A stretch of DNA of 6,246 bases from Candidatus Rifleibacteriota bacterium (lineage in GTDB: Bacteria; Riflebacteria; Ozemobacteria; Ozemobacterales; Ozemobacteraceae). Of this stretch, positions 1-6,125 are shown piece by piece. The position numbers and the translations under genes were made by a program. Under the pieces are notes generated by a model that saw only the letters and a list, made by a program, of their open reading frames with translations, ran no database searches and was not told where the DNA came from. The DNA lies in NCBI GenBank assembly GCA_022704885.1, contig JAKJFO010000235.1:1-6246 (forward strand). The letters run 5' to 3'. How positions within the stretch are numbered: the stretch's first letter is position 1; every line of letters begins with the position of its first letter.

Positions 1-693
1 ATAGTGATTCTCGCAGTCGCTCTGGTAATGCCACTTCCGGCGCAACAACCCGATCAGAGTGACAACCCCGAACTGTGGCAGGGCACTAATCCTCGCCTGC
101 CAGGACAGAGACCCGGCCAGCCAGGTCACGGAATGCGACCTGGCATGGGGCCTGGGATGCGCCCGGGAATGGGGCCGCAGGGCGGTGAAGGCGATGGCCC
201 GGGAATGCCGGGCATGCCGCCGCAAATGGGCGGAATGCACCGGGGACCAATGAGTCCTGAGATGGAAAAGGAGATGAACCGGCGCAACTCGGTTATGGCG
301 ATGGCAGAAGCGCACAAGAATCTGTCATTCATTTACGAAAAACAGGGCAAAATCGACGAGGCCGCAGCCGAACTCAAAAAAATCCTGACTCTTATATCGA
401 ATGAACCGGCACCCGTAGATGAGCCGGAAGGCGGCAAACGCAGGCTTACCGGCAAACTTGTGCCTGTGTATCATGAAATTGCCCGCCTTTATCTGCAGAA
501 CAGTAGAACCGAAGACGCCGAAAAAATTATCAACGAAGGCATTGCCAGATTTACCGATGATGATCCGGCGGCTGCCAGCAGGCTGCTGCTGCACCTCGGC
601 GAGATCTACAAAAATTCCAACAATCTCGACAAGGCTGCTGAAAACTACAAGCGCATTATTGAAATGAATCAGAAGGTTCTCGACCAGAAATAG
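1..693 (+). CDS. Exported TPR protein with Met/Gly/Pro-rich linker (5' partial)
   Basis: The reading frame is open to the first base, and the true start is probably outside the window. The GTG at 4 would give 229 residues, but the hydrophobic stretch that follows (VILAVALVMPLPA, then QQ) looks like the core and cleavage region of a Sec signal peptide without its basic N-terminus. The mature part begins with a low-complexity segment (residues about 30-91, counted from the GTG) rich in Gly, Pro and Met, including two copies of GMRPGMGP. Three TPR-like helical hairpins follow at about 99-132, 154-187 and 190-223, with typical A/Y/L/G spacing (for example LGEIYKNSNNLDKAAENYKRI). TPRs bind other proteins, so a periplasmic scaffold or assembly role is the likely general function. 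The specific function is unknown and no enzyme domain is visible. A terminator follows at 718-760, so this gene ends its transcription unit. Confidence 0.8.
   Translation: MVILAVALVMPLPAQQPDQSDNPELWQGTNPRLPGQRPGQPGHGMRPGMGPGMRPGMGPQGGEGDGPGMPGMPPQMGGMHRGPMSPEMEKEMNRRNSVMAMAEAHKNLSFIYEKQGKIDEAAAELKKILTLISNEPAPVDEPEGGKRRLTGKLVPVYHEIARLYLQNSRTEDAEKIINEGIARFTDDDPAAASRLLLHLGEIYKNSNNLDKAAENYKRIIEMNQKVLDQK
130..177 (+). repeat. Two tandem 24-nt units encoding GMRPGMGP
   Basis: Bases 130-153 and 154-177 both encode GMRPGMGP. Five of the eight codon pairs differ, all at synonymous third positions (gga/ggg, cga/cgc, cct/ccg, ggc/gga, cct/ccg). The repeat is therefore exact in protein but diverged in DNA. 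This suggests an old duplication held by selection on the amino acids rather than recent slippage. Confidence 0.8.
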
Positions 694-717
694 ACGACTA
701 AATTGACGACAAAAGTG

Positions 718-760
718 CCCCGGGTGCAAAAATTTTGCGCGGCCGGGGTATTTTTGTTTT
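718..760 (+). terminator. Rho-independent terminator
   Basis: An outer stem CCCCGG (718-723) pairs with CCGGGG (743-748). An inner stem GCAAA (726-730) pairs with TTTGC (734-738), with a small internal loop between the two stems. The tract TATTTTTGTTTT (749-760) follows directly. The hairpin starts 25 bases after the stop codon of the TPR gene, so it most likely ends that transcript. I assign it to the + strand because the T-tract is on that strand. Confidence 0.82.
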
Positions 761-765
761 ATAAT
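735..765 (+). promoter_or_regulatory. Possible sigma-70 promoter for the 856-2084 gene pair
   Basis: A perfect TATAAT hexamer lies at 760-765, starting on the last base of the terminator T-tract. The only -35-like candidate is TTGCGC (735-740), which is a weak match and 19 bases upstream rather than 17. If used, transcription would begin near 772 and leave a leader of about 85 nt before the ATG at 856. The location just upstream of a new gene pair and after a terminator fits. The poor -35 and the AT-richness of T-tracts mean the hexamer could be chance. Confidence 0.4.
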
Positions 766-855
766 GACGTAACGACAGGCGAACGGTTGATGGCCAGAGC
801 CGCCCGGTTGCAGCAGAATCAATGCTCTTTCACATGGAAGCACAAGGAGAATGGC

Positions 856-1068
856 ATGGAAACAAGAGGCAAAAACGCCGGTTATTCGCAGAAAGTTCTC
901 TGTGCGCAGCTGCATGCTTTATACGAACTGCTGCAGAAACGCAAGGCCGAGATACTTGCCGATCCCGAACTCAATCCCGGCAACGACGAGCTTAATGATG
1001 AGCTGGAACAGATTTACCATCGCTGCCGGCTGATTCAGGAATGTTTTGAACAATTCTGCCCAAGCTAA
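856..1068 (+). CDS. Small helical protein of unknown function, 70 aa
   Basis: The start is the ATG at 856 because AAGGAG (844-849) lies 6 bases before it. A competing ATG at 851 is in another frame and too close to that site, and the open frame upstream of 856 has no ribosome binding site. The protein is predicted to be almost entirely helical: a basic N-terminal tail, a helix at about 11-36 (CAQLHALYELLQKRKAEIL), a Pro/Gly/Asn turn at 37-43, and a second acidic helix at about 44-66 ending in CFEQFCPS. This looks like a soluble two-helix hairpin with heptad-like Leu spacing. There is no signal peptide, membrane segment or recognised domain. The GAF-GGDEF gene starts 26 bases after its stop and the two are probably co-transcribed, so a role as a partner or regulator of that protein is possible but only inferred. 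Confidence 0.75.
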   Translation: METRGKNAGYSQKVLCAQLHALYELLQKRKAEILADPELNPGNDELNDELEQIYHRCRLIQECFEQFCPS

Positions 1069-1094
1069 AAGAGGCTTTTTCACAAGGAGCATCG

Positions 1095-2084
1095 ATGAAA
1101 GAAAAACTGTTGATCGCGCTTTCCCAGTCGCTGAAGGGGTACCTTACCGAATCGAACGCCACGCGCCTGATCCAGAAAATACTACGCACTCTCGAACAGC
1201 AACTGCACGCCAGCTGCCTGTATATTGCCCAGCAGAACAAAAAAACTTCCTACCTGGACATCACGCATTCGCACAATATCTCGCGCAACACTCTGAATGA
1301 TTTTCACAAACGAATCGGCAGCAATACGATCGGCAGAATCTTCTTCAAAGACAGTTTCAACATTATCACAAAAGCCGGCAATGCAGATGACTACGAAGAA
1401 ATGCGCATCGACAGAGACTATGCCATGTGCCTGGCCGCTCACATTGGCTGGGAGGGTCGAACATACGGGTTTATCGCCTGTTACTTCGAAAACGAGATCG
1501 AAGTAGATCTCGCGACTCGCAACTTCTTTCTGGCAATGGCCGGAGCATGCTCGGCTGCCCTCGAAAAGGAAGAGCTTCTCAAAATGATCTCCGAACTGCG
1601 CCAGTTCGACATCGAAACCGGCATTTATTCTCATCAGTATTTCATCAGAAGACTCGAAAAAGAGATTCATGACACCCAGTTCGAGCCGCACACGCTGGCG
1701 CTGGTCATTCTCGACATGGATAACTTCAAGTCGATCATCAACCTTTACGGAGAAGAAGCCGCCCACGACGTCTACAAATCATCGGCCGAGGTGCTTAAAA
1801 AACATATCAGAGGCTGTGACGTGCTGGGCGCACATGGCATCGACGAATTCATCCTTTTCATGCCTGACACTGATGCCCAAAGGGCCGAGCAGATCATTGG
1901 CGAATTCAACGCTGACCTGGCCAGCCACAAATTTACCGACAACAATGTCGCAACCTCTTTTTCATGCGGCATCACTCAGCTGCGCGACAATGAGGATGAC
2001 CTCGAAGAACTGATCCGGCGCGCTCAGGTAGCTCTTTACAACGCCCGCAAAACTGCCGACCAGACCATCAGCATCGAGCTGTAG
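1095..2084 (+). CDS. GAF domain plus degenerate GGDEF domain protein
   Basis: The ATG at 1095 is preceded by AAGGAG (1084-1089) with a 5-base spacer, giving 329 residues. Residues about 20-158 resemble a GAF sensor domain, including the GWEGRTYGFIAC strand pair and the closing helix FFLAMAGACSAALEKEE. A linker helix leads to a GGDEF-family domain at about 168-325. The metal-binding strand LDMDNFK (206-212) is kept, but the signature is GIDEF (248-252). The Asn and Asp that contact guanine in PleD (N335, D344) align with Ile215 and His224, and the usual GHxxGD is GEEAAHD. An RxxD motif (RGCD, 239-242) sits exactly five residues before GIDEF, the spacing of the c-di-GMP inhibitory site. I infer a cytoplasmic protein unlikely to make c-di-GMP and possibly binding it, or acting through its GAF domain. 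No transmembrane segment is present. It is probably co-transcribed with the 70-aa gene upstream. Confidence 0.88.
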   Translation: MKEKLLIALSQSLKGYLTESNATRLIQKILRTLEQQLHASCLYIAQQNKKTSYLDITHSHNISRNTLNDFHKRIGSNTIGRIFFKDSFNIITKAGNADDYEEMRIDRDYAMCLAAHIGWEGRTYGFIACYFENEIEVDLATRNFFLAMAGACSAALEKEELLKMISELRQFDIETGIYSHQYFIRRLEKEIHDTQFEPHTLALVILDMDNFKSIINLYGEEAAHDVYKSSAEVLKKHIRGCDVLGAHGIDEFILFMPDTDAQRAEQIIGEFNADLASHKFTDNNVATSFSCGITQLRDNEDDLEELIRRAQVALYNARKTADQTISIEL

Positions 2085-2090
2085 GCGCTT

Positions 2091-3206
2091 TTACCAGTCG
2101 GGCTCGTCGGCAGGCTGCTGCTGCCGCCGGCGACCGCGGTTCTGCATCCATTCCTGCAGCTGCCGGGCATCCATGTTGAATGGATCTTCTTCATCCATTC
2201 GTTCGTTGCGATAATGCAGCTGCGCCTGGCGCTCGCGTTCCTGCATCTGCTGCAGCAGACGCTCAACCTGATAAGGATTCAGCCTGACGTTCTTGAGCGC
2301 GCGAGCACGCTGTGAAGCTTCGGGTTTCTGGGTTTCCTGCTGCTCTTCTGCGCTTCCCATCTGAACATCTTCGCGATTTTCGGAAGGATCTTCGGCGTCC
2401 TGCTCGTTCAAGGGCGATGTCTGCGAAGCGTTCTGATCTTCGCTGCCCGACTCAGATTTCTGCGTCTGCTGCTGGTCTGATTCTGCACCAGACTTCTGCT
2501 CATCGGAACCGGTCTGCTGTTCAACGCTTTCACTCTGTTTCGCATCGTCGCCAGCCTGCGAGTCGTTCTGCTGCTGACCGGACTGCTGATCCTGCTGCTG
2601 ATCACTCTGCTGGCCGTTCTGATTGTTCTGGTCTTTCTGATTCTGCTGTTCGCCTGATTTCTGATCGCTTTTATCCTGCTCGCCAGCCTGGTCCTGCTTC
2701 TGATCGTCTTTCTGCTGCTGACTCTGCTGATCTTTGTCTGGTTGCTGCTTTTGCTGCTGCTGATTTTGTTGCTGCTGCTTTTCCTGCTGTTCCTGCAGCT
2801 TTTTGCTGGCAACTTCAAGATTATATCGGGCCTGCGGATCGTCTCTGACTTCAAGACTGCCATTGTAAGCCGAGACAGCAGCAGCATAATCACCGGCTTT
2901 GAATGCTGTGTTACCGAGGTTGTAGAGACTGTCGAACTTCATCTGCTCGTCAGCAGCTGCTGCCGCCGACTGCATGAAAAAACCGGCAGCTTTCTGATAA
3001 TCACGGCGGCGGTAGCTGACTACGCCAAGATTGTATGAAACCACCGGATTATCAGGTTCAGCGAATCTCGCGCGCTGCAGTTCACTCTCAGCTTGTTCAA
3101 GATTACCTGTCTCGAGCGCTGCCAGACCACGTCTGATATTGAAAGCAGGGTGCGCGGCAACCGGCACCACCGAAACCGTGAACAGCAGCAACAGAACCAG
3201 AATCAT
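2091..3206 (-). CDS. batC: BatC-like TPR protein with Gln-rich disordered region
   Basis: From the ATG at 3206 the product is 371 residues. That ATG has AAGGGG (3211-3216) four bases upstream. It begins with a hydrophobic signal-like stretch (1-18, ending PVAA before HPAF). TPR repeats lie at about 19-52, 54-87 and 90-124, with a partial fourth. A Gln/Asp/Ser/Glu-rich disordered region follows (45 Gln in residues 139-248). The C-terminal segment NPYQVERLLQQMQERERQ (310-327) resembles the helix that ends BatC proteins. TPR plus Gln/Lys-rich tail directly after batB is the normal batC arrangement, so a periplasmic protein-binding partner of BatA and BatB is likely. The start is uncertain: the frame continues upstream through a repeat element to an ATG at 3452 overlapping the BatB stop, which would add 82 residues. 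The signal peptide as annotated lacks a basic N-terminus, while the codons just upstream encode RWQVRGL, so the longer start is a serious alternative. Confidence 0.85.
   Translation of the reverse strand: MILVLLLLFTVSVVPVAAHPAFNIRRGLAALETGNLEQAESELQRARFAEPDNPVVSYNLGVVSYRRRDYQKAAGFFMQSAAAAADEQMKFDSLYNLGNTAFKAGDYAAAVSAYNGSLEVRDDPQARYNLEVASKKLQEQQEKQQQQNQQQQKQQPDKDQQSQQQKDDQKQDQAGEQDKSDQKSGEQQNQKDQNNQNGQQSDQQQDQQSGQQQNDSQAGDDAKQSESVEQQTGSDEQKSGAESDQQQTQKSESGSEDQNASQTSPLNEQDAEDPSENREDVQMGSAEEQQETQKPEASQRARALKNVRLNPYQVERLLQQMQERERQAQLHYRNERMDEEDPFNMDARQLQEWMQNRGRRRQQQPADEPDW
2466..2795 (-). repeat. CAG/CTG-rich low-complexity tract in batC
   Basis: This stretch encodes the Gln-rich linker of the BatC-like protein, in which 45 of 110 residues are Gln, mostly CAG codons. 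It reads as repeated CTG on the + strand and produces misleading Leu-rich open frames there. The rest is mainly Asp, Ser, Glu, Lys, Asn and Gly, so the segment should be disordered and hydrophilic. Trinucleotide tracts of this kind can change length by slippage, so length differences between strains would not be surprising. Confidence 0.75.
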
Positions 3207-3227
3207 CAAACCCCTTACCTGCCATCT

Positions 3228-3321
3228 GACATGGTTCAGGTGAATACAATGAGATTGCTTCGCTGCGCTCGCAATGGCGTGTTGGCTGGCATGGCTTATG
3301 TTAATACCATGAGGTTGCTTC
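3228..3321. repeat. Two diverged tandem copies at 60-bp spacing
   Basis: Bases 3228-3261 and 3288-3321 match at 27 of 34 positions, offset by exactly 60. The shared core is GTkAATACmATGAGrTTGCTTC (3240-3261 and 3300-3321, 19 of 22 identical). A third GTTAATA lies at 3354-3360. Because 60 is a multiple of three, the copies keep the same reading frame in the batC direction, giving KQSHCI and KQPHGI at equivalent points. Confidence 0.72.
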
Positions 3322-3421
3322 CTGCTTCGGCTGCGCCTCGCAGTCGCAATGACGTTAATAATGTCATTGCGAGGAGTTCTGCGCAGCTTAAGCGGAACAG
3401 AAAGACGAAGCAATCTCATTG
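3247..3421. repeat. Palindromic dispersed-repeat-like element upstream of batC signal peptide
   Basis: CAATGAGATTGCTTCG (3247-3262) is the exact reverse complement of 3406-3421. A middle copy begins CATGAGGTTGCTTC (3308-3321). An inner perfect stem GCAATGAC (3346-3353) pairs with GTCATTGC (3363-3370) around a 9-base loop. The motif set GTCATTGCGAGG...CGAAGCAATCTC matches, from memory, a repeat family found in multiple copies in many unrelated bacterial genomes, including forms inserted in frame inside genes (compare Rickettsia palindromic elements). The stretch 3207-3448 otherwise contains no independent gene. A large hairpin could form in the bat mRNA here and affect stability or BatC translation, but this is inference. 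Confidence 0.8.
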
Positions 3422-3448
3422 CAGATACAGTTGCTCTGTTTTCATTTA

Positions 3449-4483
3449 TCATATTCGTTTCAACCAGTGGTCGCGTTCGCGCTCGTAAGGAATGCGTTCC
3501 GAAATCATCCATTCCAGAAGCAGCAGAAAAAACGCCAGCAGAACCGGCAGATAATAAAGCTCATGCCTGATCAGCCTGGTTCCGCCTGCAACGGCTACTC
3601 TCTTGATACCATCGAGGCCACCAATGACCTCTTTGGCGCTCGATATGTCAGAAGCCCTGAAATAGCGCGCCCCGGTCTTGTCGGCAATCTCTCTGAGATT
3701 CTTTTCTTCGAGTTTCGAAACGACAACCTGCCCTTTGTGGCGCAGATACTCGATATCGCCGAACCAGTTGCGTGCAACCGGAATGCGACCACCACGTTCA
3801 CTGCCGATACCTACGGTAAAAACAGGAATTTTTTTACGGACAGCCTCATCGACAGCTGTTTGCAAACGGTTCTGATCTCGGTCTTCACCATCGGAAACGA
3901 CCAGAATTACCTTTGACTGCGACGCTGTCATGTCGAAGCGATCGAGCGAAGTCTGTATGGCGCCAGCCAGGTTGGTTCCCTGCTTTGACAACAGATTTGG
4001 ATTTACCCTTTCGAGAAAGGTCAGAAAGGCACCCTTGTCATAAGAAAGCGGGCTCTGCACCATGGTTTCGCCGGCAAAGACGACAAGGCCGACGCGGTCG
4101 TCGCGCAAGCCGTTGGCCATGCGCGAAAGAATTGCCTTGGCGACGTCGAGCCGAGAATTGCCTTCGATGTCGTTGGCATACATCGACTTCGAGATATCGA
4201 GGGCAATAACCAGATCGAGGCCCTCGCCGAAAACTTCTTCTTCAAAAATGCTGCCCTGCGGACGCAGCAGAGCAAAACCGATCAGCGCCAACCCGAGCAG
4301 AACCATCAGCCATTTGACCACGGGGCGGCGGGTCGGCTTATGACTGGCGATGCGTTCGAGCATTTTAATGCTGGCAAAAGTCTCACGGCGGCGGCGAATG
4401 TCACGTGCGGCAACCTGCCACAGCGCAATGACCCATACCGCTGTAACTGCGAGTAAAAGAAGATTTTCCGGATTACGCAACAT
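3449..4483 (-). CDS. batB: BatB-like membrane-anchored von Willebrand A protein
   Basis: The product is 344 residues, a normal length for BatB. Membrane segments lie at about 9-24 and 56-73 before the domain and about 309-326 after it, leaving the VWA domain in between, which in this family faces the periplasm. The MIDAS metal site is complete: DISKS (D96, S98, S100), T170 in QGTNLAG, and D198 in VSDGED. The later YFRASD motif is typical of this family. Known family role: with BatA, BatC and a MoxR ATPase it forms an envelope complex associated with stress tolerance; the molecular activity is not settled. The start ATG shares one base with the BatA stop (TGATG), and AGAGG lies 8 bases upstream, indicating translational coupling. 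The stop TGA (3449-3451) overlaps a possible upstream ATG for BatC. Confidence 0.92.
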   Translation of the reverse strand: MLRNPENLLLLAVTAVWVIALWQVAARDIRRRRETFASIKMLERIASHKPTRRPVVKWLMVLLGLALIGFALLRPQGSIFEEEVFGEGLDLVIALDISKSMYANDIEGNSRLDVAKAILSRMANGLRDDRVGLVVFAGETMVQSPLSYDKGAFLTFLERVNPNLLSKQGTNLAGAIQTSLDRFDMTASQSKVILVVSDGEDRDQNRLQTAVDEAVRKKIPVFTVGIGSERGGRIPVARNWFGDIEYLRHKGQVVVSKLEEKNLREIADKTGARYFRASDISSAKEVIGGLDGIKRVAVAGGTRLIRHELYYLPVLLAFFLLLLEWMISERIPYERERDHWLKRI

Positions 4484-5490
4484 CAGAACAACCTCTGAAA
4501 CACCCTGCTGCGCAGGTAGATTTCGAATGCCAGCAGAGCAAAAGCCGGTGCAAGAAACCAGATAAACCGCTCAGAATACTGAATGGTGCGGCTGACGTCG
4601 AGTTTGCCCTTTTCGAGCGTGGCGATGGTTTTGTAGATTTCTTCGAGCGCAGTATTGTCGGTCGCTCTGAAATACTTGCCGCCGGTCATGAACGCGATAT
4701 CCTTGAGCAGCTGTTCATCGATTTTGGGAATATAAAGCGAACCGTCTCGATTGCGTGCATACATTTTCTGCCCACCCTGTATGATCGGAATCGGAGCGCC
4801 TTCGAGGCTGCCAACGCCGATGGTGTAAACGCGAATCTTGCGGTCAGCTGCAACTTTCGCAGCTTCAAGCGGGTCAACACCTGAATTGTTTTCGCCGTCG
4901 CTGAGCAGAATGACGACACGGTCGCGGTTGTCGCGCCGTTCACCCGAAAACTTGTAAACCGCGTTGATTATGGCATCGCCTATCGCAGTGCCATCGTATT
5001 TGATCATATTGAGTGATGTCCGTCGCAGCAGTTCAGTCACAACCCCGTAGTCCATGGTAAGCGGACACTGTGTCAGTGCCAGGCCGGCAAACACGACCAG
5101 ACCAATGCGGTGATCCTGAATGCCTGAAATAAAATTTTCGGTTATCTTCTGCGCTGCCTTGATGCGATTCGGCTTGAAATCTTCGGCGGCCATACTGCCC
5201 GAAACGTCGATCGCGAGCATTATATCGATGCCCTGCCTGGTGACCGATTCATGCTCCTGCCCGTATTGCGGCTGCATCAGTGCGAAGATCAGCAATAAAA
5301 GGACCAGCAGCCGCAGCAGATCAGGAATAAAAAGCAGGCGACTGCGCCAGCTTTCGTCATGTCCGGCGAGAAATGCCAGCGGGTAGCGCAGCCCACCTTT
5401 TTTGGCGGTGCGGCTGATATACAGCCGATAACCAGCGATCAGCGGAATCAGCAGAAAGAGTAGAATAAATTCGGGGCTGTTCCATTTCAT
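4483..5490 (-). CDS. batA: BatA-like membrane-anchored von Willebrand A protein
   Basis: The product is 335 residues, the usual BatA size. It opens with the family-typical WNSPEFILLFLLIPLIAGY membrane segment (about 3-21), has a second membrane segment at about 56-73, a VWA domain at about 88-290 and a C-terminal membrane segment at about 309-326. The MIDAS residues are all present: DVSGS (D95, S97, S99), T168 in DGTAIGD and D198 in SDGEN. YFRATD (273-278) is the conserved motif near the end of the domain. It likely binds a divalent metal and acts as an adhesion or complex-forming module with BatB at the cytoplasmic membrane. The ATG overlaps the stop of the preceding gene by four bases (ATGA, 5487-5490), and AGGAGGG lies 9 bases upstream, so coupled translation is likely. 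It is closely similar in plan to BatB next to it, consistent with an old duplication. Confidence 0.93.
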   Translation of the reverse strand: MKWNSPEFILLFLLIPLIAGYRLYISRTAKKGGLRYPLAFLAGHDESWRSRLLFIPDLLRLLVLLLLIFALMQPQYGQEHESVTRQGIDIMLAIDVSGSMAAEDFKPNRIKAAQKITENFISGIQDHRIGLVVFAGLALTQCPLTMDYGVVTELLRRTSLNMIKYDGTAIGDAIINAVYKFSGERRDNRDRVVILLSDGENNSGVDPLEAAKVAADRKIRVYTIGVGSLEGAPIPIIQGGQKMYARNRDGSLYIPKIDEQLLKDIAFMTGGKYFRATDNTALEEIYKTIATLEKGKLDVSRTIQYSERFIWFLAPAFALLAFEIYLRSRVFQRLF

Positions 5491-6125
5491 TGTTTCCAGC
5501 CCTCCTGGGTGACCAGCTGTTTGAGCTCATTGAGCATGCCGGCAGCCAGATCAGGGTCGCCCTCTATACCTGCAAACTTGATCTGATCGCAGTCGTTCAA
5601 CAGATCGCGACTGCGCGCAAAAACTGAAGATGTCATGCCGTGGTGCCTGAAGCTCTCAAGAAATTCGTCAGTGGTCGCGGCAGCGCCGATTCCGATTGCC
5701 CAGGCATCGTGCGCGTAGGTTTTGAGAATTGCGGCAACACTTTCGCAGATTTCTTTCATCTGGCGCTGCTGCCAGACCGGCGAACGCTCGAGTCGCGCAA
5801 TGGCACGCAATGCCATCTGCTGCGGACTCAGTTCAAGCTTGCGCCGCGGCCTTTGAACCGGCGTGGTCAGCCAGCGATAAAACAGCCAGAGCAGCCAGAA
5901 AACAGCAACAACAAGCAAAGCCTGCCCAAGAACGTGCAAAATCGGCAGCCCGACACTGTGTACCGGCATGAGATCGTAGATCTCTTCGCCCGGTGGCAAT
6001 GCCGGCAACGCGGTTGACGCCGGCTGCGAAGCGACCGCCACCGTCGCCGATGCGGCAAAGCTGGCAACCGGACTGCCATTTGGCTGCAACGCCTCTTTTG
6101 TCCTGTTATTTAACAAATTTATCAC
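5487..6125 (-). CDS. DUF4381-like single-pass membrane protein of the Bat cluster
   Basis: The product is 212 residues from the GTG at 6125. The first about 50 residues are Ala/Ser/Pro-rich and end in LPPGEEIYDLMP. One strong membrane segment lies at about 62-85 (ILHVLGQALLVVAVFWLLWLF), followed by a basic stretch (QRPRRK) that marks the cytoplasmic side. The cytoplasmic part is helical: an LxALxxIxRLE-like helix, LKTYAHDAWAIGI, TTDEFLESF, and LLNDCDQIKFAG. This helix order (RRY...FGI, TTEEFL, LLxxCDxVKFA) is what I recall for DUF4381-type proteins encoded between DUF58 and BatA; I could not search to confirm it. The start is chosen because the GTG overlaps the upstream stop (GTGA). A TTG at 6116, with GGTGAT four bases before it, is an alternative giving a product three residues shorter. 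Its role in the complex is unknown. Confidence 0.82.
   Translation of the reverse strand: MINLLNNRTKEALQPNGSPVASFAASATVAVASQPASTALPALPPGEEIYDLMPVHSVGLPILHVLGQALLVVAVFWLLWLFYRWLTTPVQRPRRKLELSPQQMALRAIARLERSPVWQQRQMKEICESVAAILKTYAHDAWAIGIGAAATTDEFLESFRHHGMTSSVFARSRDLLNDCDQIKFAGIEGDPDLAAGMLNELKQLVTQEGWKQ

Noticed and set aside
703..855. N-terminal extension of the 70-aa protein back to 703 or to the ATG at 790
   Set aside because: The extension would cover the terminator and the -10 hexamer and lacks a ribosome binding site, whereas the ATG at 856 has AAGGAG at good spacing.
766..855. Riboswitch (for example c-di-GMP type) in the leader before the GGDEF gene pair
   Set aside because: The leader is only about 85 nt, and I see no conserved core such as the GEMM motif and no second terminator or anti-terminator stem.
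325..915. 196-codon open frame on the - strand
   Set aside because: It runs antisense across the TPR gene, the terminator and the 70-aa gene, has no recognisable domain, and conflicts with better-supported genes on the + strand.
1182..1766. 194-codon open frame on the - strand
   Set aside because: It is fully antisense to the GAF-GGDEF gene, which has clear domain motifs and a good ribosome binding site.
2109..2127. GGCAG/CTGCC hairpin near the batC stop as a terminator
   Set aside because: No T-tract follows on either strand and the sequence is coding, within the Gln/Arg-rich end of BatC.
2312..2848. 178-codon open frame on the + strand opposite batC
   Set aside because: Low-complexity Ser/Ala/Arg composition from the complement of the Gln-rich region, with no recognisable domain.
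2742..3038. Open frame on the + strand beginning with a long poly-Leu stretch, resembling a membrane peptide
   Set aside because: It is the complement of the CAG-rich Gln tract of the BatC-like gene; CTG repeats read as Leu. There is no ribosome binding site and the composition is fully explained by the gene on the other strand.
3228..3421. CRISPR-like array
   Set aside because: There are only two direct copies plus an inverted one, the copies are diverged, and the arrangement is palindromic; no regular unique spacers are present.
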